This document shows, one piece after another, positions 32,321 through 46,500 of a DNA stretch of 64,000 nt. Made by a program: the position numbers and the translations under genes. Numbering within the stretch: position 1 is the stretch's first letter; the number at the start of each line of letters is the position of its first letter. Location: the NCBI GenBank assembly GCA_021234155.1, contig JAJEKV010000010.1:22222833-22286832 (forward strand), read 5' to 3'. Under the pieces are notes generated by a model that was not told the origin of the DNA, did no database searches, and was given only the letters and a program-made list of their open reading frames with translations. Source of the DNA: Isoetes taiwanensis (lineage: Eukaryota; Streptophyta; Lycopodiopsida; Isoetales; Isoetaceae).

Positions 32321-33664
32321 TGAATCTCCCGCCGGTGGCATGACAAAAATTGGGGATATGCTTAGACAGTTGAGAAATGGACCTCAAATTCGTGCTTCTG
32401 TTAAGCATCAGATAGATCCGGAAGAAGCTGCGGAGGCTAAAATGGCGGTGCAGGAAGATGGACTTGGTTTGAGCCATAAGCGGCCCAAAATTGAGCCCAC
32501 GACAGGGGAATTTCTTTGTAAGGTAAGTTTACCTGTGCAGTGGGCCGTATGTATCTGTAATGCAAAGCTTCTAAGTTCTAGTGAACATAAAGATTTTTTT
32601 GTCCGTTTTTTGCATACGTCTCCGGGAGCACCTCAAGATTATCTGAGTTTCGAGGGGGCGGTTACCGTACATTATGAAAAACTTTTACGGTGTGATGCTC
32701 GCTTGAGGGCTTGCATGCATCGCGAATGGTAGAAGCAAAGTTGTTCCAAATGAGGATGATGCCGGTATCAAGTTTGACAAAACTAATGACGGAAATTATA
32801 GGTTGGCAAAGTATGAGACCCGGCAAGATGGCACACTACGATGAACCGCATTCTAATAGTGTGACGAAGAAGGCGCTCTTATATCAAATTAATCTTTGAA
32901 GGTATGGTTAAGCTTGAACCGAAGGTATGGTTAAGCTTGAACCGCTTGCCGTTCGCATGATGAATGCTCGCTTGAAGTTCATGTTCGTATGGCCTTATGT
33001 CCGCAAATTTAGTGCCTCGTGGTTTTAGTAGGGAGGTGCTTCTATTTTAGTCTTTACACTGATTTTTTTTTTTTTTGATGAATGCTGCAGTGCGGTGGAT
33101 GGGGAATACGCTTTCATGAGTTTGGTGCTTTAGCTCCAATACACGAGGTGGAAGAAGAAAAACCTTCTGTTTCATCAGGAATGGGTGCAGACTTAAACCA
33201 TAAATCCTCTCGTGGCGCGCTAGGCAATGTCGCACAGTTAGATAAATTGAACGAACTTGCTCAAATTCTTTTAGGAGAGCCATCTATATCAAAGCCACTT
33301 CATGAGCAAGGGCTTATCAGGGTCGGATCAATGTCTGAATTTCTATCAGACGATCAAGCATCATGGTTGCCTACATCCTATACTTTTGTGGATGGCTATC
33401 CGGGTCCAGATGATAACTTGAACAAGTCTGGCTATTACAGGATTGTTTTGAGGATCTATTCACGTATGTTGAACTGGATGTTAAGCAGATTAAGGATGAT
33501 GGCATTAGTTCTGGAACCGCTGGCTTGATTAATGCCTCTTTGGATTCTGTGAAACAATGCTTCAGCAGGCATGCTTCTGCAGGTGATTTGCTAGTCAACT
33601 TACCAAGAATTGCTTCTCTGCCCCAATTGTTCGAACCTACTCTTCATTCATCCATGTCCAGATA
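32289..33664 (+). pseudogene. Decayed copy of a conserved-looking plant gene, family not identified
   Basis: Segment 1 (about 32340-32730) encodes KIGDMLRQLRNGPQIRASVK, KRPKIEPTTGEFLCKVSLPV, FVRFLHTSPGAPQDYLSFEG, VTVHYEKLLRCDARLRACMH. After a frame change at about 32728 it continues RSKVVPNEDDAGIKFDKTND up to a stop, then LAVRMMNARLKFMFVWPYVR (about 32947-33010). A likely intron ends at CTGCAG just before 33090; the next exon has CGGWGIRFHEFGALAPIHEV, SMSEFLSDDQASWLPTSYTF and, after one frameshift near 33450, DLFTYVELDVKQIKDDGISS through LPRIASLPQLFEPTLHSSM and a stop at about 33664. The phrasing is that of a real conserved protein. Several shifts, a stop and a local duplication (about 32900-32940) make this copy defective. 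Confidence 0.6.
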
Positions 33665-36600
33665 ACTTTTGAAGTGATTTGAGGAGACATTTGTTTGGAA
33701 ATGTTAATTTACATCTAACCAAATACTTTCCTTCGGAAGAAGGTTGTCATCCCTGTACATTATTAAATAAAGAAAATGGAGCAGAAAGGTCACCAGCAAA
33801 AGTTTGGCGAATAGTATCTTTTTACTTTATTTTTCGTTTGTGATGATGGGAAAAAGTGTGCGCAGTGGAGAATATCTATATCTAGTTCCATCTTATTTTG
33901 GGGATTCCTGATTTTACAAACGGTTAGAGATATCTGCACTGCAAATGGCATCTTATATTATAATGTTATTGTGTAAGTGTTGGACCCAGCCCTAATTTGG
34001 GCGGCCCAGATTCGACCTACGAATTAACGGTCTAGATAGCCCCTGATTTTTTCTTCTCGCTCGATTATTCAACATGGAGCTTGGAGCTTGCTATCGAGAC
34101 AAACTGAAGAACAGTGCTCAAAGACAGTGATCTCCAATCTGCTTGCAAATCCTTGGCGGGTCTGCTACCGCCGCCCACAAATATGGCAGCGCCTACTTCT
34201 TCTAAGCTCAACTTTCTGCTTTCTGGCACCAGCTATGCTATTTCCTCGACTGTTGCAAACCATGGGGCCATTGCCGTTAATATAGGACAAGCGGCACTAC
34301 CATAAGGGATGAGCGGAACTCTGTTTGCTCTGATGAAATAGCATCACACCATCACCAGAATAGAATACTCTGCATCGTTTTCGCATCAGACCATAGATTC
34401 TATTGGAATATTTACTGCATGACATGGGATGGTTTAGTGCTGTGGTTTCTTAGAAATGGTGAAGCCATGTGCACCTGCAAAGAAGCCTTTTACTTGATAG
34501 GCCTGTATTTATTCACTTCCGGAACCAGTGGGCTCATATGAGCAATATGACGACGTTGCTCTTTAGGTAAGAACATCCACATATACACACAGGAAATCTT
34601 GCATCATAACGGTCCATAATATTATTTGTTTACGAGAATGCAGAAAGCGGGGGACTTCAAGCAAGGAGCATCACAAGTAGTAAACGGTGTAAGTGGATGA
34701 AAATGATGCCATTTACGCCCGGTTCAAACAAGGCCATACCATCCATTCCTTCTTTAGAACTAAGATCACGGTCAATGAAGATCAAAGCCCTTTAGATATT
34801 AAGCCACCCATTCTTCTTTGGCAAGGTACTTTTCTTCACAAGCTGAAGACAAAGCATTGCATTTGATCTAGAAATGGTGTATGGCATGATTGCTGGGTAT
34901 CGAGTGCTGCAAGAGGTGCATGGCACGGTTGCTGCAAGGCTTCTTTTTTATTGAGCAGACAAAATTTTGCCAACTCTACCTACAATTTACTTGAGGTGCA
35001 TCTTTTAATCCCTTGCCTTTTAGGATCTTCATCTGTTTGTTTTTGTTGTAGATATTTCTCCAGGGCACCATGTATATGCAATACTGCGGCACACTCCCAG
35101 ATAGTGAGATAATCCGTTTGCTTTGCATGGTTTTTAAGCCATTAACAAATAATCTTGAACCTCTTCTTTTGCAGGTTTAACAAGCTTATGCAATGGCAAG
35201 GCTCTAATGGAGAAGACCAAGAACTTTTCCTTTTAAGCATTTTGCGACTCACAACGACCAATCAATGCCTATGATATTATTACGGATGATTATGATTATG
35301 GACGTTTGATAGAATTTGCAAATCTGAAGGTTTTAATCTACCCACGATACCCATTCAAGTAACAATCACCGGATGTCTTCATTTATGATTTGAGCAATCG
35401 ATCACGAGATGTTGAACGGTATGTTTTCTTTTTGCGCATTTTTACCATATTGTGATGATATATGACTGCCAAAACATCAAAGATAAATTAACATCTTGAT
35501 GTTCAAACAAAATAAACTATAGCTCTGCCTCAACATTGCGAAGGTCTCGGTGGATTGGAAAGGTTTACGCACATAAACCGTCCTAAACATTGAGGTTTTG
35601 CCCAAGTAACATCGTGTTTGTGGTATCAAAGTATATTTTTGAAGTTCTTGATACTATTGCAAATTACCTTTTAGTACAAGACTGCTGTACAACTCATCTA
35701 GGCAAGCATGCATATGGTGAAACTATCAATTTTTTTTTTCTATCAATTGTTGCTACATGTATTTATTTTACTCTGACCCAAGAAAATGGCACAGATTGGC
35801 GGTGCACGCCCATCATGAATACAAAAGTTAAATTCTCTTTGGCTCTTCATGGCTTTTCTAGAAGAGTTGGGTTGTTGGCTATGTTTTGTATAAGGAAGCT
35901 AGAGATACGAGTCCCTTAGTTACTTCTGCAATGATCTCCTCCTATAGATACAGTGATCCGGGTGCCTCAATCCTTCAGTAAGTGTGTTCACTTTTCTTCT
36001 TTTATTGTAGTGAATAGGCCTTTTATCATGATTTTACAGTGTAGATATGATGGAGGGCCTCATTAGAAGGATGTGCTTCATCCTTGCTACTCCGTGAAGA
36101 AGTTATGGCAAAGCTTTAGTTGTCGTGCCGAAATTATTTGTTCATGCAGGTTAGGATTTGAATGACAACTATTATAGCTGGCAAAGTTCTAAGCTCCAAG
36201 ATTGGGGAACTCCACAGGTTTTGTCATTATGGTTGTTGCAATGCTACTAGAAGACCTACTCAAGTAGGTGATTTCGTAAAATATGATAAGTTGGACGTAT
36301 TGGCAAGGGTACAGAATGCTGAAGGTGCATGCAAAACTAGAGGTAGTAGATTGATTTAGATTTAGGGTGTCTCTGCCTTTTCGCTTAGTTGTGCTTAGAT
36401 TGTATCTTAATTTGGCCGGTTCAAAAAAAATTGGGAGACTCTCATTGTGTTTGTGCATCTGCAAATCTAATTTAGCTGATATTGTTTTTTTTATTGGACG
36501 TGTTTAATTTAGCTGATATTGTTGGTTATTTACACGTCCCTTACTTCAATGCAGGTATGACAAAGAAAAGAACATGGTGGTACCCGTCAGGTTGGTAAGA

Positions 36601-37397
36601 TATATGATCTTTGTAGATGTGTGCGCATGAGGTAGCATATAGCATTAGATTTTGGTTGTGTGCTTGAATTGTATCTTAATTTGGCCACTTCAAGAACCGA
36701 GAGATTATCATTGTGTTCGTACATCTACAAATTTAATTTCATTGATGTTATTGGTTGGTTATACGTTTCCCACAACTTCAATGCTACACTGAACATCTAA
36801 AGCTACACTGAACTCTCTATAACCTGATTCAAAATGTGGAAGTGGATCATGTATGTGGGCAATAATTGCCAGGCATTAAGATCCAGTGAATATGCAATAA
36901 TTCAAAAAAGCATTGAATTAACATCCAGTTGCTTATCTTGGGAGACTTATCATGATATGAACAGAGTTAATTCAGAATCCCCGATCTGGAGTTGCTGGTT
37001 CATTGGTGCCAGGATTGTATTTGTAGATTATTGTTAACCAATTGCTCAAGTTAACTGTGAGATACAGTATATTTGCATTGTACATGGGACCATCCAGCTT
37101 TTGACAACTCTTAAGGCCTTCTCAAAAGGGCTTTGCATGAATGCATGAAGAACTCGGAAGGGCGTGCAAAAGCTCCTTTACTTTTTCAAACATTAATAGC
37201 AACCAGTGCAGTAACAAAAAAGATAATGTTGTCATGCAAAAAAATGTCTTAGGCATTCTTCGCTTTTAATTAGCAAACATATCATTCATAGCCCTAGCTT
37301 TTATACTGTACTATGCCTTAGCTCTGCAATGTGTACTTTCGTAGATATGAACAACATAAATTCAAATATGGAAACAACCTCAACAATTATTCCTACA
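33665..37397. other. No gene recognised
   Basis: AT-rich DNA with small open frames (34088-34305, 35590-35919, 36162-36464, 36834-37037) lacking motifs. A phrase around TTTAATTTAGCTGATATTGTT occurs in imperfect repeats at 36470-36520 and 36735. Confidence 0.35.
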
Positions 37398-37473
37398 TGC
37401 TCCCAAGATGATCCAAGGGCCCAGAAGTTTCTCTATGCTCCCAAGATGATCCAAGGGCCCAGAAGTTTCTCTA
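37398..37473. repeat. Tandem duplication, 38-bp unit x2
   Basis: Perfect or near-perfect 38-bp units starting TGCTCCCAAGATGATCCAAG at 37398 and 37436. Confidence 0.9.
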
Positions 37474-40400
37474 TGCAAACGTACAAGTTTTCAGCATTTA
37501 CAGATTTTCAAATTATGCCCAGCAACGCTGGGCACCATTACTAGTACACAAGAATGATCTCATATTGACCACATTGTTAGAACACATCTCGGACTTTTAA
37601 CATTCTCACTTGCAACTCCCTTTTTATTTCTTGGTATTGCATCTATCCCAACGCATCCAAGTTTTTACTATTTGCAGCAAGTATTTAGGTTAAGAAAGAA
37701 CTTAATGACGATGTGGATGCGTCAAAGACGTTTGACTTTTGACTTAGGAAAGAATTTTACAATGGTGTGGATATAGACGTTTCAACACATTGACTTTCAA
37801 AAAGTATCATAATTCTAGACATATCTCACGGCATGCTGCATTAACCTATTGCACAACTATTTGCAATTCTTTCTAATAAAAAACTTATATAAATGATGAA
37901 ACGTTGCCATTTCCTTCAGCAAAAATTAATTTAAGTGACGCCCTCAATCCCCTGTGACTGTGCTAGCAAGTCTTATGGTATTTTGCATTCTCATAAAATA
38001 ATTAACCGCACATGGAATCTGTAGAATCTAGCATCTGCAAACTTATTTTTTGAATAGCCTATAGGAAGTACATGTAGTACACTTAGGAGCTTATTGAATG
38101 TGTGAACATTAACTGGTTCCGGGACTAAAATTTTGAATCACTTTAACTGGAAGCCCAATAAGGATCCCTCATAGGTACAACATGGAAAATAATTGGAGAA
38201 TTTGGTGGCAATACTTCCATTGACTTCTTTGACCATGTGTTCCCTTAATTTCCCCGTAGTAAAAAGGCCACAACCCTTAACCCGAGGTTCTGCATTGTCA
38301 GTAACTTAGAACGTGGAGGAGATATTTTATTATTGTTTTCTAGAGGGAAATTAAGGGAATCTGCGTATATCATTCACATTGTATGTGTTTTGTAGTGTAT
38401 CTTTGTATAATCTTAAGGAATACTTGCAGTACCTTCAAAATCTTAATAGATTCCTTGAAAGCCTCAAAGAATCTTACAAAATCTTTGCAAGCAGTGTTAA
38501 TGGAATGTTGGCAAACTTAGAAATTGTATAGAAACTTGGATTATGCTCGCCACCTAATGAGTGGAAGTGGGGACATGCATGGCAAAATTAGGGAACTTTA
38601 CATGTTAGAAAACTTTCGCATGAGACACTGCAATGCTTTAGATTGCAGTGTTGGTTCAACTTCATGGTGAATAACTAGAGTTTATTTCAAATTTAGTTCA
38701 ACTTTTTTATTTCTCTGTACCCAATAGGTTCATTAAAATAGACAAATAAAACTCCTTGTTAAGATCTTTATTATAAATTCCTCATACCAAAATTTCAATC
38801 ATAAATGACAAATCAACTTGATACACTCCGTCATAGTACAAAAACTTGTATATAAATATAAATATATATAATAGGCTGTGGCTGGCTGAAACACAAGAGC
38901 TAGAAACAGCATTTGTGGAAACTTAGACCAATTTAACAGGTCTGTAACTCCCACAGCATAAGCTCAAATTACTAGAGTTGTGCAAATTCTGGAGCCCCTT
39001 GCTGGCTGAAACACAAGTGCCAGATACAACACATGTGATAGCTTATCCTCCAGCTAAATTTAACTTGCTGGTGGGAAACTTAAAACTTAAAATTGCTATA
39101 AGGCACACAAGAACTATGTATTGTTTATTGGAGTGTGCCATACCCCATGTGTATGGGGCTTTGCTAAATCTGACAAGGACGTGAAAATGGCATGATCCTA
39201 TGGATTTTAGGGGCATACAACCCTATGGCACCAATATGGCATATGGTGTAAGTTTGCAAATGTGCAAAAATACAAGAATATAAAATATGTGATATGGGAA
39301 TCTTGCCTTAACTCTGTTTATGGTGAATGCAACCATTGAACATTTAAAATTGCTGAATGGGAATTCAAGAAACATATGTGTATTCTGACAAAGAGATGAC
39401 AAAACTTATTTGACAACAAGACTTTAGAGTCTATGTTTAATTGTGAAAATAAACATAATGGGTTTAGCCCATTATATATAAAGCTTGGCATCGTGTATAC
39501 CTTTGGGACTTTGCGTAGAGCATTAAGGCCTACTTTGAGACTTCACATATGGCACTGGCTGTGTCATAATTTGAAAATTTGATGTGATAAGACATATGTG
39601 TTAGAGCATACAGACCCTATACAAAACGGGCTGTGCTTGAGAAATATTTTACGCCACTTGACCCCTTGGCCTAACCGATCCTATGGTGAATATCATTTAT
39701 TTGGCAAGATACAAAGGTTGAGACTATACTTTCCTTTAACGGAATCTGGACATCTTTTCCACAATGATATTTGAATGGTGCGGTATACATATGCCAAATT
39801 ACCTTTGTATATTGTAAAGGTCTTGTGCATAAATCGATTTAGGGTTTCATATATTCCTGTTACTGTGGCAGTGACAGTAGCGCCTAAATGGCCGCCCTAA
39901 AAAGGCTGAGACAGATCGATTTAGGTCTTGGCCTGAGGCCAAGCGGTACTTGGCCGTTTGCATGACTGTTAGCTACACGGATCTATATTCAGGGAGGCCG
40001 AAACTGGCATTATGTATCTGGATTCGCATCTGCTTGCATACTATCTGGTAGCAAACCAAATTCTCATGCAAAAATGGCCGGATTACTGTGGGATGTTCGG
40101 ATATGCTCTGACGTGGCCGCCCAAATGATTTTAGCATCACGGATCTACCTAGCTTTCAAAACCGGCTTGGTATCTTTATGCCCTGTATGCCGGATCAGCC
40201 TTGCAGCGGGATAAAATGCTGGATCTATACTTAGACTTCTTGCTCTGTTACAAATTGATGGATGTAAGAAGATTGGTTCATATTCTTTGCCACTGCCAAC
40301 ATTAGGCAGGTCGAATTTGTTAGAATGGCAACTTGGATATGCCATGAGGTATTGTCTATTCTCTGTACTATTTGATAAGCAATGGCAGAGAACCAAAACA

Positions 40401-41930
40401 TTTGTTTGCTTTTATCATCATTATTATTGCTGTTCTTATCAGATTATTGTGGCTATTCACATGACCGCAACGCCATGTGCAGGTAGGTTTAATTTGTACC
40501 AAAAGCCGTGCTACTAAGTTTCGATCCACGATATGAAGGCGGTAGTCGATTTGATGCCAAGATGGAAATTACGAATGAGACGTATCTAGCTTAAGGAAAT
40601 GGAAAATCGAGCTAGAGTATTTACTAAAGGATGGGAAACGAGCGCTAATACTCAGGTTTTCCAGCCTTATATATTAATCTATTTTTTCATTTTACTCATG
40701 TTTCTAGGCATGATTTGATTTACTCATAGACAGAGAGTCATTCTTTGGCTCATAGACATGGAAATATATTAATGCTCGCTCTACATCTGAGTTCATTTTT
40801 ATGGTATTTTTGGATTCATATACTTTGTATTTGAAAAGATATGAAATGAAATCCATTGCTTTTCAATTCTGTGCTTATGATTCTCTGGAATTTTACATAG
40901 CAAGTACAGATTAGAGAAGGTTCTCGTTTTGAACTAGCCTTGCTGGTATGAAGGCTTTTGCTATATGCCTGGGCCTCTTATGAGCCTATCCAAGGTGTCT
41001 TGGTGCTTCAGTGCATTCATTTAGTGATGCCAAAATTGTACTTGTGATACAATGCGGGATGCATAAGCAATATGTGTTTTCTTTATTGAGATTCTAGGCT
41101 TAAGTTGTAGCTAGAATTTACTACAGGCTTCATGCACCATGTCTATACTTAAAAGTGCATAACTTATAAGTTTGATTAATGGTTGGCTAATCCTACTGCA
41201 ACTGTTTGGATTTGGAAAATTCTCAAAGTTTTAATTCCATTTCTCTTTCTTGTTAATGTTTTCCCAGGGCAAAAGGATACAATTGGTGATCAGTGATAAA
41301 CTGAGAGACCCAATGTACCTTTTGGCCCTTGCATCGTTACCGGGATTACTGCTAACGTTTGCATGATTGGCTGCAGGTACGGGTTCTCTCCTCCAATTGT
41401 CTCCAATTTGCTTCCTAGGTTGTCGTTTACATGAAAGAAGTTGGAATGTCATCACAAGTGGAACATTGACAGTGATCTTGATCAACCAAGACATAAATAC
41501 TGCTATGACTATAAAGGGAAGTTATTGTACACTTTTCACTTGCAAAGTCTAGTATGTACTTTCTATATTAAAGAAATATTGATAAAACGAAAATATTGAA
41601 ATATCTGGTTGTATTTAGAACGTGTTTTACTTTCGTGTGGGACTCTTGTGGACTAGAGCCTGGGTAGTGCCAGGACAGACTCTCTCTAGCTTCAGTCAAG
41701 TGACCAAGTTAGTAGTAGTAAGTTTTTGCTAGATTAGATCCTAGTGAAAAGATAGAGTATATATATGCAATTCGGTATAAATTTATACCGTTTCTCCGTA
41801 TAGATTTATACCGCAAGAGTTCTCTTTTCTTGTCGGATATATATATATGTAATTATGTGTATATATTATACAAGAAATTGTTAAGTTTAGAGCCTGCAAA
41901 AGATGACGCGGTACAAAATTTTATTTGGAT
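37474..41930. other. No gene recognised
   Basis: Long AT-rich intergenic stretch. An imperfect repeat of GCTGGCTGAAACACAAG occurs at about 38880 and 39001. A perfect 18-bp palindrome CGGTATAAATTTATACCG lies at about 41773. No coding family was found on either strand. Confidence 0.35.
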
Positions 41931-42137
41931 TTCTCCAAGATTTCCTTGATCCGTTGAGATATCATAAAGGCTGTCTTGAATTCCCTAAGATTCTATAAGA
42001 TTCCATAAGATTATATTCCATAGATTCCCTAAGATTCAATAAGGATTCTTAGGGGTTCCCCTAGATTCTTATAAGATTCTCCGAAATATCTAGAGATTAT
42101 CCCAATTATCCCAATATCTAGAGATTATCCCAATATT
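41931..42137. repeat. Left fragment of the AGATTCCCCTAGATTC satellite
   Basis: Runs of TAAGATTCTATAAGATTCC and GGTTCCCCTAGATTCTTATA, the same satellite that resumes at 47757. The LINE at 42138-47756 splits the array. Confidence 0.85.
42122..42137. repeat. Left target-site duplication of the LINE (16 bp)
   Basis: AGATTATCCCAATATT here and again at 47757-47772 flanks the LINE, the length expected of target-primed reverse transcription. Confidence 0.88.
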
Positions 42138-43513
42138 GTAATTGTACCTGCCCAAACTGCACCGAATTCAAGGAAGCTAATCTTAACGAGATCAAGTACA
42201 AGGAAAAAGAAAATAAGGTGCAAGTGGAGGTCCCGATTCTTGGCAAGGCAGATAAGATAAAAAGTAACATTTCTTACTCTGATATTGTGCAAAATTCTGT
42301 TTCTAAAGCTTCAGCAAAAAATATAGAAAAAGATTATCAGGGATGTACTAATCTTACTGCAGAGAAACAGGTTCCTATTCTGACAGATAGTCCCGCTCTT
42401 CTTGATCTTGATCTTTCCTCTATCCGTGACCACTCTGCTTCTAGCACTTTTTTAGACAGAGGTCTTATCATTCACTTTCCGGCCTCCTGCCCTGCTCCTA
42501 GTGTTGTCAAGTTCTATATTTCCAAGATCCATCACTGTAAAATTGCCTCCATTCTGAAATTGGATGCCAAGACCTACTAAGTCATTTGCCAAGATAGAAT
42601 AATGTGCTCAAAAGGAAAATTAACTCTTTTGGCAAGCATCTGGTCTACATCATGAAATGGTTCCCCGAATTCACCCCAGGAGACCACTTTAACATCTCCA
42701 TTGTTACCTGGGCTAAATTCCCGAATCTTCCCCCCTCCTTATGGACCTTGAATCACCTCAGAGCCATAGGCAATCATCTCGGTCATGTTCTTGACATCAG
42801 CATCCCCCAAACCAATTTTCCTTCCATATGCCTTTCCAAGCCCATCTCTTCCGACTGGTCTCCTTTGGTTAGCATCAAAACCTCCCATCACAAAAACTTA
42901 GAGATTCAGATTAATTTCAGCAATACCCCCCTCTCTGACCTTAAAACGGAGGAAGATATAGAATTTGCTAACAAGAGCACAACTGCCCACCATGAGGTCA
43001 AACGTGTTTGGATAAAAAAGTCTAATCTGAATGAGAGCACCCCCCCTGAGACAGAAAAAGAAAAAGGTAGCAGCAGTAATATCCCAGCTGTGCCCCATGT
43101 TATCCCCCTACTGAAGCTATTAGACGCTCGAATATAAATCATCCCAGCCCAGATCAGAACCCTCTCACTTTGGCACTGGATTTAAACAAACCGTGCAAAC
43201 CTATCAAACCGGATCTCCCAAACATGCTTAACATTAAGGCTCGGTTCGATTCCCACCTCAAAAACCTTATTATGAGCTTCTGTGAGAGGTACCAAAACTA
43301 CTCCAATCTGTCAACCTCCTGCAGTAAAGCTGAGCAGCAACAAAAAATTACAATCCAAGAGATCCCTTCAGAGCAGGATTGGAACCAAGTCATAAGCAGG
43401 AAGAAGAAAAGAAACCAACTCATTAATTCTGCTGATTCTAAGACCCCTATTAGAAGAAGTCCAAGGGAGCATCCCTCTCCTTACAAAATTCCTATTATCC
43501 AAAATGAATAGCT
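42138..43513 (+). pseudogene. LINE ORF1 (DUF4283-like), broken
   Basis: The frame starts without ATG at the insertion edge (CNCTCPNCTEFKEANLNEIK). 42604-43137, in another frame, holds the DUF4283-like block: GKHLVYIMKWFPEFTPGDHF, ISIVTWAKFPNLPPSLWTLN, LRAIGNHLGHVLDIS. A third frame (43170-43511) is lysine-rich and ends next to ORF2. DUF4283 proteins in plant LINEs are presumed to bind RNA. At least one stop and two frame changes are present. Confidence 0.75.
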
Positions 43514-46500
43514 CTCTCAAAATCATTACCTGGAATCTGCAAGGAATAAATGATTCCAGCAAAAGGGATAGACTGAAGGTTTGCCTATCCACCCTTATCC
43601 CTGATTTTCTTCTCCTTCAAGAGCATAAGTTGCATGATGCTGATTTTAGCTCTAAAATTGCTAGAACTCTCCCCCCAGGCATGGAGACTTGGGCCCTTTC
43701 AGCCAATATCAGCTCTGGTGGGATTGCAATTTGTTGGAAAAAGAGTCTCAACATAACCGATCAGTATATGATGAACGACGGCTCAGGCAGATGGCAAATT
43801 CTTAGCTTCAAGCTTGACAATCTTAAAATTGCCATTATCAACATTTATGCTTACAATAATCCTGCTGAGAGGACTGACCTCTGGAATAAAATCAGAAACA
43901 GTTTTAGCAATGTCGAGGTGGACGAAATCATTATGGGAGGGGATTTCAACATGGTCACCCATAGTTTCATGAAAAATAGTAATTTCAGGCCCCTCTCTTC
44001 GGATGAATTCAACTCTTGGTCTGATTTGATTTCCATCAATAACCTTACCTTAGCTAGAACCTCCCCAAACGATTTCAGCTGGTCTGATCGGAGAATCAAT
44101 CCGATCTGCTGCCTTCATGATAGGTTCTATTTGAGCGAGAACCTTTGGAATTCAAGTAGCAGGGTCACTAACCTGATTGGATACACGCTCGCTGACCACT
44201 TTCCTCAGCTTATCCCATTCATAGGAACAATGGAGTCGCCACCAAAAGGAATTCCTACTTCAAATTAAACACCCAGCTGATTAACCATCCTGATTTCAGG
44301 GATATCATTTTGGATTTGATTGACTCTACAGAAAAACCCTACGGGAGCTATGGCTGGATGTCCTGGTGGTGTAACACATCCAAGTTAATCAAGGATAAGC
44401 TCAAGAATTGGGGAAAGGAGATCCACCTTGCCAAGACAGCTCACTTGAACAATCTTAGAAATACTCTCCCGAATACTGCAGGGGAAGAATACAACAGAAT
44501 TAGTCAAGAAATCGAGGCTGAAGAATTAAGTATTGCAGCAGGTTGGAGACTCAAATCAAAGATCACCGAGCTTAAGGAGGATGAAAGAGCTCATTCAAAA
44601 TATTTCTTTGTGAAGGCCAAGGGCAGAACTAGAAGAAATCAAATTGATGAGATTATGGTTAATGGCACTAAGATTATTGGAGATGACAACCTTAAAGTTG
44701 CTGCCACAAATCACTTTACTAATATTATGGGCACCACCTCTGTCTCCTATCAAGAAGATAGTGAGAACTTTATCAAAATGGAGGAAAAAGTCACTCATGA
44801 TCAGAATATTGCTCTAACAAGTCTGTTCTCTTTGGAAGAGCTTGGCGAAGTGGTCCACGACATGAAGAATGGCAAATCTCCAGGACCAGACGGTCTTCCA
44901 ACTGAGTTCTTCAAAGCTACATGGGATTTTATGGGACCCTACATTCAAAATATTGCCAATGAGTTTATTATAAGGAAGAAAATGGATAACAGAATCAACA
45001 CTAGCTTCATCACTTTGATTCCTAAGATTCCCGAACCTGTATCATTTTTCGGATTACAGACCTATATCTCTTACTAATGTTATGTACAAGATTATTTCAG
45101 GTGCTATTACTCAAAGGCTGAAAAAGATCCTGAACAATATTATAAGTAATAGCCAATCGGCCTATTTGAAAGGGAGGAACATTCTAGATAACGTTGTTAC
45201 TGCCACCCTCGGCCTTAGGTGGGCAAAAGATACCAAGCAAGAGATTGCACTCCTTAAGCTCGACATCACCAAAGCTTTTGACATGGTCAACTGGGATTTT
45301 CTTAAGCTGTGCTGCAGCAAACTTGGATTCAATATCAGCTCAATCAGTATTTTCACAGCAATTCTCAATAACTCCTCCTCCTCAGTACTCATAAATGGAG
45401 AATGCAGTCCCTTCTTCAATATCAAAAGAGGAGTCAAGCAGGGCTGCCCCTTAGCCCCATTTCTTTTTATCATTGTGATGGAAGCTCTTCATAGCAGTTT
45501 ACAGGCAGCAAAAGAAGAAGGCATAATAACAGGTTTGTATCTTCCTACAAATGATATTGCTGATCAATTCCTTAATGGGCATTTTGCAGATGACACCTTT
45601 ATCCTCTTATCTATGGACCTCCAATTGATCAATCAGACCAAGGGGATTTTACATGCCTTTGGCAAACTCTCTGGCTGCAGTATCAACCCGAATAAATCCA
45701 AGATTACTTCCCATGACCCTGATCTGGGAACTCAAGCTGCCTCCCTTCTCGAGTGCAGTTTCAGCCCCTCTAATGCTCATTCCAAGCTGTTAGGCATTCC
45801 ATTTGCCATCCGTTCCAATGCTGCAGACCTTTGGAACAACATTATTGAGAAATTTTACCATAAAGTGGACACCCTCAATTCAAGATTCCTTTCAAAAGCA
45901 GGCCGGGCTATCTTACCAAATTCTGTCATTGCCTCATCTCATGTATACCAATCTTCCTTCATCCTTGCTCCTAAGAAGGTCTACAGGAAACTTCAAGGAA
46001 TTCTTGGAAGGTTTATCTCCTGTGGTAGCAATAGAAAATACTGGACTCCAGTCTCTATGGAAGAATGCTGCAAATCAAAGTCTGAAGGTGGTTTGGGCAT
46101 CATCAACATTGAGAAGCATGCTATAGCCCTGGCTGCCAAATATTTCTTCAAAGCCATCACAGATAAAATTCAGCATCCGGTTGCTGTCCTAATCAAGCAC
46201 TATATCCTTAAATGCAAGCCATATGGCTGGAATATCAAAATGGTGCTCCCTGATGCTGCCTTCTTTGATTTAAAGATCCCCACCAACACTCCTCCTTTAA
46301 TCCGAAAATGGTTAAAGGCTTGGCAGCAGGTAAAGGGTATGTTTTCTTGGAAGAAAGGTATCTCTCCCTCTCAATACATTTTTTGGAATCCTTACCTCCT
46401 TGGAGAAAACAGCATACATTGTCTTATCAGGAATTTTCCAGATCAAGCGAAATTATGGCAAGATAAAGGTTTGATTAAAATCTCAAATCTGTTTGATGAT

